Positions 1 through 8,239 of a stretch of 64,000 bases of DNA are shown here, piece by piece. A program made the position numbers and the translations under genes. Positions within the stretch are counted from its first letter, which is position 1; each line of letters starts with the position of its first letter. Where the stretch lies: contig NZ_PDWL01000002.1 in NCBI RefSeq assembly GCF_010093185.1, positions 124,001-188,000 on the forward strand, read 5' to 3'. The notes under the pieces are model-generated. The model was not told where the DNA came from, ran no database searches, and saw only the letters and a list, made by a program, of their open reading frames with translations. This DNA comes from Pseudoxanthomonas jiangsuensis (GTDB lineage Bacteria > Pseudomonadota > Gammaproteobacteria > Xanthomonadales > Xanthomonadaceae).

Positions 1-2757
1 GACCCGGCCACCGGCGCGGTGCTGGTGGTGCGACAGGCCGGGGCCACACCGCCGGCGCCCGCGCCGCGCGCGGTCCCGGCCGCGTCCGGCGGCAGCGCCG
101 CGGCCGAACCGGTCACCGAGATCGACGCGGTCCAGGTCACCGGCTCGCGCATCCCGCGCGCGCAGGTCGAGGGCCCGGCGCCGATCACTGTGATCACCGC
201 CGAGCAGATCCAGGCCCAGGGCTTCACCTCGGTGCCCGACGTGCTGCGGGCGATGACCCAGAACGGCGGCGAGACCCAGAGCCAGCAGTCGGCCAGCGGC
301 GCGGACTTCTCCCCCGGCGCGCAGCAGGTGGACCTGCGCGGCCTCGGCCCCAACCACACCCTGGTATTGGTCAACGGCCGCCGCATCGCCGACTTCCCGA
401 TGCCGTTCAAGGGCCGCAGCAATTTCACCGACGTGTCCAGCATCCCGATCGGGATGATCGAGCGGATCGAGGTGCTGACCGGCAGCGCTTCCGCGATCTA
501 CGGCTCGGACGCGATCTCCGGCGTGGTCAACTTCATCCTCAAGAAGCGCGCCGATGGGGTGACCGTCGACGTGCGCATGGGCACCACCACCGAGGGCGGC
601 GGCGAATCCTTCGACGCCAGCCTGGTCAGCGGCTTCGAGCGCGGCCGCTTCAGCGGCGTGTACAGCCTGGACCTGCAGTCGCAGACGCCGCTGTGGGCGT
701 ACGAGCGCGATATCCAGGACTCGACCCGGGACGGCCCCACCGAGGGCTCGCGGATCGCCCGGCGTGCTTACCTGCGCACCGACTGGTGGGACGACTACAT
801 CGACCCGGGCGAGGACACCTGCGCCGGGCTGTCCGGGCAGAACGGCGGCAGCACCTACCATGCCTACCGCCCGCGCTACGGCTACTACTGCGGCAGCGAC
901 ACCTCGATCGGCTACGGCACCATCCTCAGCGAGCGCCGCGGCGCCAATGCCTACGCCTCGCTGAGCTACCTGTTCGACAACGGCAGCGAGTGGTTCGCCG
1001 ACCTCCAGGCCGGCTACCACACCGTGGAGCTGTTCCGCGACGTGACCGCGTGGAGCTACATGGCGCCCGACGGCAACGAGGAGGGCTATTTCTTCAACCA
1101 GGCCACCGACCAGGTCGAGTACTGGCAGCGGCAGTTCTCGCCGGAGGAGATCGGCGGGCTGAACCGCAACATGATCGAGACCACCCAGAAGACCCTGGGC
1201 CTGACCACCGGCTTCAAGGGCAGCTTCGCCGCCGACTGGGACTACGAGGCCTCGCTGAGCTGGTCGCAGTACAAGGCCGAAATCAGCTGGCCGCAGATCG
1301 TGGCCGCGCGCGCCAACGCGCTGTTCCTGGGCGAGCAGCTGGGCGAGGACGACGATGGTTTCCCGATCTTCGACGCCGACCCGGCGCGGCTGTACACGCC
1401 GCTGACCCGGGCCGAGTACGACGGCATCGCCGCGCGCTCGGTCTACCACCCGCAGTCGGAGACCGGAACGCTGGCGCTGACCGTGGCCCAGTCCGAACTG
1501 TTCGCCCTGCCCGGCGGCGCGGCCGGCTTCGCCGCCACGGTCGAACTCGGCCACCAGTCCTACGAACTCAATCCCGACCCGCTCGCCACCCAGTACCACT
1601 ACTACAGCTGGAAGGACTCCGACGGCCACGGCAGCCGCAACCGCTGGGCCGCGGCCGGCGAGCTGCGCATGCCGCTGCACGACACCCTGAACCTGAGCGT
1701 GGCAGGTCGCTACGACCAGTATCGATATTCGGGCAACAGCATCGGCAAGGCGACCTGGAGCGCGGGCCTGGAGTGGCGGCCGGTCGACAGCCTGCTGGTG
1801 CGCGGCTCCTACGGCACCGCGTTCCGCGCCCCGGACCTGCACTACGTCTACGCCGGCATCGGCAACGACGAGACCTCGGGCAACGACTACTACTACTGCC
1901 TGCTGGACGAGGCCGACGACTGCTCCGACTACGAGGAAGGCCTGATCCGCACCCGCGCCGGCAACCGCGACCTGGAGCCGGAGACCAGCACCTCGTGGAC
2001 CGCCGGCTTCGTCTGGTCGCCGCTGGAAGGGCTGGACCTGTCGGCCGACTGGTTCGACATCGACATGCGCGACCAGGTCCAGGACATGAGCGTGGACGCG
2101 ATCCTGCGCGACGAGGCGGCCTGCCGCCTGGGCGAGCTGGACATCGCCTCGCCGACCTGCGTCGATGCCCTGGCGCGGGTGACCCGCAGCTCCAACGACA
2201 CCCTGTACGGGATCTACGTCAACCCGGTGAACGTGGCCCGCGAGACCACCCGCGGCATCGACGCCACCGCGCGCTACCGCTTCGACACCGGGATCGGCCG
2301 TTTCACCGCCTCGCTCAACCACACCTGGGTGGAGTCGCACGACTTCCAGCAGTTCGATGGCGACCCGGTGGAGGACCAGTTCGCGATCAACAGCGGCTTC
2401 GACATCCCGCGGACCAAGACCGGGATCAGCCTGGGCTGGGAGAAGTCGGCGTGGTCGGCCACGGTCTACGGCCAGCGCCTGGGCCGGCTGCCGAACGGCT
2501 GGTCGTACGACCAGGTGTGGGAGGAGGGCGATCCGGGTCCGTGGATCGCGGCGACCTGGCGCTACAACGCCTCGGTGCAGTACCGCTTCGACGACCATTC
2601 GCGGCTGTCGCTGGCGGTGGTCAACCTGACCAACGAGAAGCCGCCGTACGACCCGACCTACACCGCCTACCCGTACTACGACGTGTCCTGGTTCGACTCG
2701 GTCGGGCGCCAGGTCAACCTGCAGTACACCCACAAGTTCGGCGGCAGCGCGCTGTAG
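1..2757 (+). CDS. TonB-dependent outer-membrane receptor (5' end missing)
   Basis: The frame is open from base 1 (DPATGAVLV...), so the start lies outside the window; 918 residues are visible. A short Ala/Pro-rich linker (about residues 14-38) leads to the sequence VQVTGSRIPR and a plug domain (about 40-170) with the typical ITVITAEQIQAQGF and SASAIYGSDAISGVVNFI segments. A long beta-barrel follows to the C-terminus. The residues before the linker resemble the end of a secretin/TonB short N-terminal (STN) domain, so the full protein may be an STN-type transducer receptor; this is inference. The barrel has several Cys residues in predicted external loops. The substrate cannot be read from the sequence. 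The gene ends CTG TAG, just before a strong palindrome shared with the convergent anmK. Confidence 0.9.
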   Translation, partial: DPATGAVLVVRQAGATPPAPAPRAVPAASGGSAAAEPVTEIDAVQVTGSRIPRAQVEGPAPITVITAEQIQAQGFTSVPDVLRAMTQNGGETQSQQSASGADFSPGAQQVDLRGLGPNHTLVLVNGRRIADFPMPFKGRSNFTDVSSIPIGMIERIEVLTGSASAIYGSDAISGVVNFILKKRADGVTVDVRMGTTTEGGGESFDASLVSGFERGRFSGVYSLDLQSQTPLWAYERDIQDSTRDGPTEGSRIARRAYLRTDWWDDYIDPGEDTCAGLSGQNGGSTYHAYRPRYGYYCGSDTSIGYGTILSERRGANAYASLSYLFDNGSEWFADLQAGYHTVELFRDVTAWSYMAPDGNEEGYFFNQATDQVEYWQRQFSPEEIGGLNRNMIETTQKTLGLTTGFKGSFAADWDYEASLSWSQYKAEISWPQIVAARANALFLGEQLGEDDDGFPIFDADPARLYTPLTRAEYDGIAARSVYHPQSETGTLALTVAQSELFALPGGAAGFAATVELGHQSYELNPDPLATQYHYYSWKDSDGHGSRNRWAAAGELRMPLHDTLNLSVAGRYDQYRYSGNSIGKATWSAGLEWRPVDSLLVRGSYGTAFRAPDLHYVYAGIGNDETSGNDYYYCLLDEADDCSDYEEGLIRTRAGNRDLEPETSTSWTAGFVWSPLEGLDLSADWFDIDMRDQVQDMSVDAILRDEAACRLGELDIASPTCVDALARVTRSSNDTLYGIYVNPVNVARETTRGIDATARYRFDTGIGRFTASLNHTWVESHDFQQFDGDPVEDQFAINSGFDIPRTKTGISLGWEKSAWSATVYGQRLGRLPNGWSYDQVWEEGDPGPWIAATWRYNASVQYRFDDHSRLSLAVVNLTNEKPPYDPTYTAYPYYDVSWFDSVGRQVNLQYTHKFGGSAL

Positions 2758-2763
2758 TCCCCA

Positions 2764-2791
2764 CGTCGTCCCGGCGAACGCCGGGACGACG
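2764..2791. terminator. Palindrome between convergent genes, likely bidirectional terminator / REP-like unit
   Basis: A perfect 13-bp inverted repeat (CGTCGTCCCGGCG, two bases AA, then its complement) lies between the receptor stop (2757) and the anmK stop (2800). There is no T-tract on either side. It resembles the short dispersed CGTC-rich palindromes common at gene ends in Xanthomonadaceae, so it may be both a repeat and a transcript-end stabiliser. Confidence 0.6.
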
Positions 2792-2799
2792 GCTGCGGG

Positions 2800-3912
2800 T
2801 CAGGCGGGATGCACCACGCCTAGCACCCGCGGCCCGCGTGCGCCGGTGACCGCCGGCAGGTTGCCGGGCCGGCCGGCCAGGGTCTCGCGCGCCAGCCAGG
2901 CGAAGGCCATGGCCTCGACGTAGTCCGGATCCAGGCCATGGACCGCGGTGGACTCCACCGCCACGCCCGGCAGGCGCGCGGCGATGCGTTCGATCAGCCG
3001 CGGGTTTCGTACGCCGCCGCCGCACGCGATCACCCGCGCGGTACCGGGCTGGTGCGCGCGCAGGGCGTCGGCGCAGGTGGCCGCGCTCAGTTCCAGCAGG
3101 GTGGCCTGGACGTCGGCGGGCGACTCGCCACCGTGCAGCTGCGCCTGCACCCACTCCAGGCGGAACTGCTCGCGGCCCGTGCTCTTCGGCGGCGGCAGCG
3201 CGAACCAGGCCTCGTCGAGCAGGCGCGCGAGCAAGGCCTCGTCGACCCGCCCCGAGGCGGCGAACGCGCCATCGGCATCGAACGCCTGCCCGGTATGGCG
3301 CAGGCACCAGGCATCGAGCAAGGCGTTTGCCGGGCCGGTGTCGAAGCCGCGCACCGCGCCCTGCCGCGGCAGCAGGGTGTAGTTGCCGATCCCGCCGAGG
3401 TTGAGCACGGCCCGGTCTTCGTCGTCCGAATGCAGCAGGGCGGCGTGGAAGGCGGGCACCAACGGCGCGCCATGCCCGCCGGCGGCCACGTCGCGGCGGC
3501 GGAAATCGCAGACGGTGGCGATGCCGGTGCGCTCGGCGATCACGCTGCCGTCGCCGACCTGCAGGGTGAACGGCGCATCGCCGTGCGGGCGGTGGCGCAG
3601 GGTCTGGCCGTGCGAGCCGATCGCAGTCACCGCGGACGGCGCGATCCCGGCGTCCTCCAGCAAGGCCAGCGCCGCGTCGGCGAAGGCCTGGGCGACCTGC
3701 ACGTCCAGCCGGCCCAGTTCGTCCAGCGAGCGCAGCTCGCCGCCCTGGCCGAGCGCGACCAGGCGCTCGCGCAAGACCGGCGCCCAGGGCTGCACCCGCG
3801 CCGCGCGCAGCTGCAGGCCGGCGGCGTTGTCGGGATCGGGGAATTCCACCAGCGCGGCATCGATGCCGTCGGCGCTGGTGCCGGAGATCAGGCCAATGAA
3901 GAGCTGCGACAT
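2800..3912 (-). CDS. anmK: Anhydro-N-acetylmuramic acid kinase AnmK
   Basis: This cytosolic kinase of murein recycling phosphorylates and opens 1,6-anhydro-MurNAc to MurNAc-6-P. The 370-residue length matches the family. The N-terminus [18 protein letters not shown] carries the diagnostic GTSADGID phosphate loop. Further family segments are [18 protein letters not shown], the NLGGIGN loop and the [14 protein letters not shown] nucleotide-binding segment near the C-terminus. The ATG at 3912 gives the family start. The gene lies 41 bp downstream of mepM on the same strand, so the two probably form one operon linking hydrolysis of peptidoglycan to recovery of its sugars. The same order, opposite tyrS, is known in Pseudomonas. 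Confidence 0.95.
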   Translation of the reverse strand: MSQLFIGLISGTSADGIDAALVEFPDPDNAAGLQLRAARVQPWAPVLRERLVALGQGGELRSLDELGRLDVQVAQAFADAALALLEDAGIAPSAVTAIGSHGQTLRHRPHGDAPFTLQVGDGSVIAERTGIATVCDFRRRDVAAGGHGAPLVPAFHAALLHSDDEDRAVLNLGGIGNYTLLPRQGAVRGFDTGPANALLDAWCLRHTGQAFDADGAFAASGRVDEALLARLLDEAWFALPPPKSTGREQFRLEWVQAQLHGGESPADVQATLLELSAATCADALRAHQPGTARVIACGGGVRNPRLIERIAARLPGVAVESTAVHGLDPDYVEAMAFAWLARETLAGRPGNLPAVTGARGPRVLGVVHPA

Positions 3913-3953
3913 GCCGGCATTGTAGGCGCCGGCCCTGCCGCTTACGCGCCTCC

Positions 3954-5366
3954 TCAGCCGCGCTTGGCCTTGCCCTTCGCCGGCTCGGCCGAGGCGTACA
4001 TCAGCCGCTCCATCGACTCGATCCGGGCCAGGGCCGGGGCGGCCTGGGCGCGGAAGGCGGCCAGTTCGGCGCCGGCCAGCGGGGCCGGCGGCGGCATGGT
4101 CACCGACAGCGGGTTGCGGTGCACGCCGTTGACCCGGAATTCGTAGTGCAGGTGCGGGCCGGTGGCCAGGCCGGTGGAGCCGACGTAGCCGATCACCGAG
4201 CCCTGCGCCACCTGCTGGCCGCGCTTGATCTTGCCGAAGCGCGACATGTGCGCGTACAGGGTGGTGTGGCCGCGGCCGTGGTCGAGGATCACCACGTTGC
4301 CGTAGCCGCGCTGCTGTCCGACGAACTGCACCTTGGCGTCGCCGGCGGCCATGATCGGGGTGCCGGTGCCGGCGGCGTAGTCCACGCCCTTGTGCATGCG
4401 CATCTTGCCCAGCACCGGGTGCCGGCGCGCGCCGAAGGTGGACGACAGCCGCGCGTAGGGGATCGGCATGCGGATGAAGCTCTTCTTCAGCGGCCGCCCG
4501 TCCTGGGTGAAGTACTCGGTCTTGCCGTCGCGCTCGAAGCGGAAGCCGGTGTAGGTCTTGCCGCCGGTGGTGAAGGTCGCCGCCAGGATCCGGCCACCGC
4601 CGATCCGCTCGCCCTCGCGCCAGGTCTCCTCGACCACGGCGCTGAAGCGGTCGCCCGGCTGCACGTCCTTGAAGTCGATGTCGTACTTGAAGATGTCGTC
4701 GGTCATCACCGCGATCGAGGCCGGGCTCAGGCCGGCGCGACGCCCGGCGGCGTACAGCGAGGAGTCGATCTCGGCGCTGGTCACCGCCACCCGGGTGGTG
4801 GTGGCGCGCTCGAGCACCTTCTCGTGGATCTTGCCGCCGACCAGGCTCAGTTCGACCCGCTGGCTCGGGGTGCGGTCGAAGCGGAAGCCCTGCAGGGCGC
4901 CGTCCTCGCCCAGGGCGAAGGCCAGCTCGGCGCCGGGGCGCAGCCGGGTCAGCGCCTCGCGGTTGCCGGGCTGCTCCAGGATCTGGTGCATGGTCTGGCT
5001 GGACACGCCCATGGACTCGAACACCCCGCCCAGGGTCTGCCCGGATTCGACCTGGACCACGTCCCACTGGTGGCCCTGGCCGGCGGCCGGGGCGCGCACG
5101 GTCAGCGGCGGCAGGCTCAGCGGCAGGGTGGCGTGCAGCTGCGAGGCCGGCTGCAGCTGCGAGGAGAAACCGGGGACGATGGTGGCCAGCAGCGCGCCCA
5201 GGGTCGCGAACAGGCTGGCGTGGACCCAGTGCCGGCGGGTCCAGCGGGTGTTGAACGCCGCCGGGAAGCGCTGCCGGAGGGTGCGGTGGAGGAGGGTGTC
5301 GTGGAGGATGCCGAGGCGGTCGTGGAACTGCTGCTTGCGGACGGGGCCGTGTTCGGACAGGGGCAT
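3954..5366 (-). CDS. mepM: M23 (LytM-type) murein DD-endopeptidase, MepM-like
   Basis: This is a 470-residue membrane-anchored zinc endopeptidase that cleaves peptide cross-links of peptidoglycan. A basic N-terminus is followed by one membrane helix (about residues 50-67). Next come an OapA/LysM-like region (about 90-160), a second domain, and the M23 catalytic domain. Its zinc ligands are visible in HKGVD (about 324-328) and in GPHLHYEF (HxH at about 404-406), with LYAHM between. The ATG at 5366 has a good GAAGGAAG ribosome-binding site. A clear sigma-70 promoter lies about 50-75 bp upstream. Opposite orientation to tyrS and co-transcription with anmK are expected. All catalytic His residues are present, so it should be active rather than an EnvC-like activator. 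Confidence 0.9.
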   Translation of the reverse strand: MPLSEHGPVRKQQFHDRLGILHDTLLHRTLRQRFPAAFNTRWTRRHWVHASLFATLGALLATIVPGFSSQLQPASQLHATLPLSLPPLTVRAPAAGQGHQWDVVQVESGQTLGGVFESMGVSSQTMHQILEQPGNREALTRLRPGAELAFALGEDGALQGFRFDRTPSQRVELSLVGGKIHEKVLERATTTRVAVTSAEIDSSLYAAGRRAGLSPASIAVMTDDIFKYDIDFKDVQPGDRFSAVVEETWREGERIGGGRILAATFTTGGKTYTGFRFERDGKTEYFTQDGRPLKKSFIRMPIPYARLSSTFGARRHPVLGKMRMHKGVDYAAGTGTPIMAAGDAKVQFVGQQRGYGNVVILDHGRGHTTLYAHMSRFGKIKRGQQVAQGSVIGYVGSTGLATGPHLHYEFRVNGVHRNPLSVTMPPPAPLAGAELAAFRAQAAPALARIESMERLMYASAEPAKGKAKRG

Positions 5367-5413
5367 GGAGCGGCTTCCTTCACGTAGGCCCCGGAATGCG
5401 GCCCAGCGCGGGT

Positions 5414-5442
5414 AACATAGACACCTGAAATCTGTGCGTCAA
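5414..5442 (-). promoter_or_regulatory. Sigma-70 promoter of the mepM-anmK operon
   Basis: On the minus strand TTGACG (5442-5437), a 17-bp spacer and TATGTT (5419-5414) form a near-consensus promoter. It lies in an unusually AT-rich stretch for this genome and predicts a leader of about 40 bases before the mepM ATG. Confidence 0.65.
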
Positions 5443-5538
5443 ACCATTGAAGAAGCTGAATTTTTGGCTGGCTTTCCGGTTAACCCGCACGTAACATTTG
5501 GTTCAAGTTTGTCGTTGCCAGAACCGTGGGAGCCGTCC

Positions 5539-6750
5539 GTGTCGTCCGTCGAACAATCCCTTGCCCTGATCGGCCGCGGCGCCGACGAGATCCTCAAGCG
5601 CGACGAGCTGGAGGCGCGGCTCAAGCTGGGCCGGCCGCTGCGGGTCAAGGCCGGCTTCGACCCGACCGCGCCGGACCTGCACCTGGGGCATACGGTGCTG
5701 CTGAACAAGATGCGCCAGTTCCAGGAGCTGGGACACCAGGTGATCTTCCTGATCGGCGACTTCACCGGGATGATCGGCGACCCCTCGGGCAAGAACGTCA
5801 CCCGCAAGCCGCTCTCGCGCGAGGACGTGCTGGCCAACGCCGAGACCTACGCCGAGCAGGTGTTCAAGGTCCTCGACCGCGAGCGCACCGAGGTGCGGTT
5901 CAACAGCGAATGGTTCGGCAAGATGTCGGCCGCCGACATGATCCGCCTGGCCGGCCAGCACACGGTGGCGCGCATGCTCGAGCGCGACGACTTCGCCAAG
6001 CGCTACGCGGCCCAGCAGTCGATCGCGATCCACGAGTTCCTCTACCCGCTGGTCCAGGGCTACGACTCGGTGGCCCTGCAGGCGGACGTGGAGCTGGGAG
6101 GCACCGACCAGAAGTTCAACCTGCTGATGGGCCGCGGCCTGCAGGAGCACCACGGCCAGGCGCCGCAGATCGTGCTGACCATGCCCTTGCTGGAAGGCCT
6201 GGACGGGGTCAACAAGATGAGCAAGTCGCTGGGCAACTACATCGGCATCGCCGAGCCGGCGATCGACATCGTGACCAAGACGATGAAGATCGGCGACGAG
6301 CTGACCTGGCGCTGGATCGACCTGCTCAGCTTCGAGATCCCGGTGGCAGAGGCCGAGCGGCTGAAGGCCGAAGTGGCTTCCGGCGCGCTCAACCCGCGCG
6401 AGGTCAAGCTGCGCCTGGCGCGCGAGCTGGCCACCCGTTTCCACGACGCGGTCGCGGCCGAGCAGGCGATCGCCGGCTGGCACGCGGTGGTGACCGGGCA
6501 GGGCGACACCTCCTCGCTGCCGTTGCAGGACGTGGCGGTGCCGGCCGAGGGCATCCGCATCGCCGCGCTGCTGACCGCCGCCGGCATCACCCCGTCCAAC
6601 TCCGAGGCCAACCGCAAGCTCAAGGAGCGGGCGGTGAAGGTGGCCGGCGAGGTGGTCGAGGATCCGGGCGCCACCTTCGCCCCCGGCTTCGAGGGCGTGC
6701 TGCAGGTGGGCAAGCGCAACTTCGCGCGGGTGCGGCTGGTCGCCCTGTAG
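5539..6750 (+). CDS. tyrS: Tyrosyl-tRNA synthetase
   Basis: This enzyme charges tRNA-Tyr with tyrosine in the cytosol. The class I signature HLGH is at residues 48-51 and KMSKS at 226-230. A C-terminal S4 RNA-binding domain (about 335-403) follows. I chose the GTG at 5539 ([12 protein letters not shown]): GGGAG lies six bases upstream, the 403-residue product fits the TyrZ subtype, and the 35 extra residues of the upstream ATG (5434) look non-coding. The stop codon (CTG TAG) is part of the left end of an intergenic palindromic repeat. Confidence 0.95.
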   Translation: MSSVEQSLALIGRGADEILKRDELEARLKLGRPLRVKAGFDPTAPDLHLGHTVLLNKMRQFQELGHQVIFLIGDFTGMIGDPSGKNVTRKPLSREDVLANAETYAEQVFKVLDRERTEVRFNSEWFGKMSAADMIRLAGQHTVARMLERDDFAKRYAAQQSIAIHEFLYPLVQGYDSVALQADVELGGTDQKFNLLMGRGLQEHHGQAPQIVLTMPLLEGLDGVNKMSKSLGNYIGIAEPAIDIVTKTMKIGDELTWRWIDLLSFEIPVAEAERLKAEVASGALNPREVKLRLARELATRFHDAVAAEQAIAGWHAVVTGQGDTSSLPLQDVAVPAEGIRIAALLTAAGITPSNSEANRKLKERAVKVAGEVVEDPGATFAPGFEGVLQVGKRNFARVRLVAL

Positions 6751-6877
6751 GAGCCGGGAGACCGGACATTCGTCCGTGGAGAAGCGCCGGCGACCGCCAT
6801 GGCGGATACGTCTGCGAGCACCCGGATGCCAACGACCCGTCCGCCGCCACGGTCGCCGGCAAGTCCGGCTCCTACAG
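6745..6877. repeat. Palindromic intergenic repeat, full copy (133 bp)
   Basis: The element begins CTGTAGGAGCCGG and ends with the exact reverse complement CCGGCTCCTACAG. Inside are GCCGGCGACC and its inverted partner. It fills the entire gap between convergent tyrS and the diguanylate cyclase gene, and both genes end CTG TAG inside its terminal repeats. The first 50 bp recur at 21219-21268 with one mismatch. The core and right end recur, inverted, at 21504-21612. It is probably a non-autonomous, structure-forming repeat that also serves as a transcript end. Confidence 0.8.
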
Positions 6878-8023
6878 CGTATTGGCCACCACACAATCAC
6901 GGCCGCCGCGCTTGGCCGCGTACAGCGCCTCGTCGGCGCCGCGCATCAGCATCGACAGCGGCATCGGGCGCGCCGACAGGCAGACCCCGGCGCTGACGGT
7001 GACCCGTACCGCCGGCGCCGGCGGGTCCAGCCGCATCTCCGCCACCGCCTTGCGGATGCGCTCGGCCAGCAGCGGCGCGCCGGCCGCGTCCGGCCCGGTG
7101 ACCACCACCAGGAATTCCTCGCCGCCCACGCGCGCGAACACGTCGTCCTCGCGCACGCAGTCGCGGACCGTGTCGCTGAGCTCCTGCAGCACCAGGTCGC
7201 CGATCTCGTGGCCGTGGCGGTCGTTGACCCGCTTGAAGTAGTCCAGGTCCAGCGCGATCACCGCCAGCTGCGCATCGCGGGTCAGCCGCTCCAGCTCCGG
7301 GTCCAGGCGCGCGAACAGGCCGCGGCGGTTGAGGGTGCCGGTCAGCGGGTCGAGCATCGCCGTCTGCCGCAGCGCCTCGGCGGCGCGGAAGCTGGTCAGC
7401 ATCAGCATGCAGAAGTTGAACAGGTACCAGGTCGACAGGTCGACGTTCACCCAGGCCTGGTTGGAGGTGTACTGCCCGGTGAAGGCGTCCAGCAGGTCGC
7501 GGCCGTAGAGGAAGGCCAGCACCACCGCGCCGAGCATCATCAGCCGCGCCGGCACCCGCGCCGGCGGCGCGTCCAGGCGCCACAGCTGGACCAGCACGGT
7601 CGCCAGCATCGCCAGTTCGGCCGCGCTCATCGCCGCGCCCTGGCCATCGATGGCGTCGCCGGCCAGCCAGGCCAGCGGCGAGAGCAGGACCACGCCGGCC
7701 AGCGCCAGGCGTTCGCCGCCGCGCAGGGCGCGCTGCCCGGCGAACATCACCATCGCCCCGGCGATCACCGCCAGGCCGCCGCAGGCCAGGATCCCGCCGA
7801 TCGCCGCGACCACCGGCGAGGCGCCGTGCGCGCCGGCGCGCTCCAGCTCCAGCGCGGTGCCGTCGAGCATCGCCGCGCCCAGCGAGTAGAGGAAGTGGCC
7901 CACGCCCCAGGACGCGATCCCGGGCACGCCGCGCGACACCCGCGAGACGTACCAGAACAGGCCGAGCAGGATCAGGGCCAGGGCGCAGTCGGTCAGCAGC
8001 AGGTTGTAGAAATCGGTGGTCAT
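6872..8023 (-). CDS. Membrane diguanylate cyclase (GGDEF)
   Basis: The 383-residue protein has six to seven hydrophobic helices (about residues 5-210) and a C-terminal GGDEF domain. The active-site motif is GGEEF at residues 300-304, preceded by FARV, so it should make cyclic di-GMP from GTP. I see no RxxD product-inhibition site directly upstream of the motif. The ATG at 8023 (MTTDFYNLLL) is preferred over a longer form because the upstream residues are low-complexity Arg/Gly. The last codons, AAT ACG CTG TAG, run into the palindromic repeat. The helical sensor part does not match a named input domain that I recognise, so the signal is unknown. Confidence 0.88.
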   Translation of the reverse strand: MTTDFYNLLLTDCALALILLGLFWYVSRVSRGVPGIASWGVGHFLYSLGAAMLDGTALELERAGAHGASPVVAAIGGILACGGLAVIAGAMVMFAGQRALRGGERLALAGVVLLSPLAWLAGDAIDGQGAAMSAAELAMLATVLVQLWRLDAPPARVPARLMMLGAVVLAFLYGRDLLDAFTGQYTSNQAWVNVDLSTWYLFNFCMLMLTSFRAAEALRQTAMLDPLTGTLNRRGLFARLDPELERLTRDAQLAVIALDLDYFKRVNDRHGHEIGDLVLQELSDTVRDCVREDDVFARVGGEEFLVVVTGPDAAGAPLLAERIRKAVAEMRLDPPAPAVRVTVSAGVCLSARPMPLSMLMRGADEALYAAKRGGRDCVVANTL

Positions 8024-8184
8024 GCGCCTCGGTTCCGCCGCCAGCCCACGACCGCGCCAGCCTCCGCGGCGTCCGCTCCCCGTGATCGCCGCAAGCCTCG
8101 CCCAGCACGGGCGCGCAGGCAAGCGTCCATCCGCGTCCGGGACCGTACTGTGCCCGGCACCCGTAAGAAGGCGTGAGAAACGGA

Positions 8185-8206
8185 AAGGGACGCCGAGGCG
8201 TCCCTT
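8185..8206 (-). terminator. Rho-independent-like terminator of putA
   Basis: A perfect 10-bp stem (AAGGGACGCC with a two-base gap) lies 33 bp beyond the putA stop. On the minus strand it is followed by a pyrimidine-rich TCCGTTTC stretch. Confidence 0.6.
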
Positions 8207-8239
8207 GCGTCCACGACCGCAGGCGCCGGGGAACCCCGG

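Noticed and set aside
5434..5538. Longer N-terminus for tyrS from ATG 5434
   Set aside because: The extra 35 residues do not resemble TyrRS, they include promoter-like AT-rich DNA, and the GTG at 5539 has a proper ribosome-binding site.
6751..6871. rRNA or tRNA genes after tyrS
   Set aside because: As I recall, some Pseudomonas carry an rRNA operon after this gene. Here only the palindromic repeat and the diguanylate cyclase gene follow.
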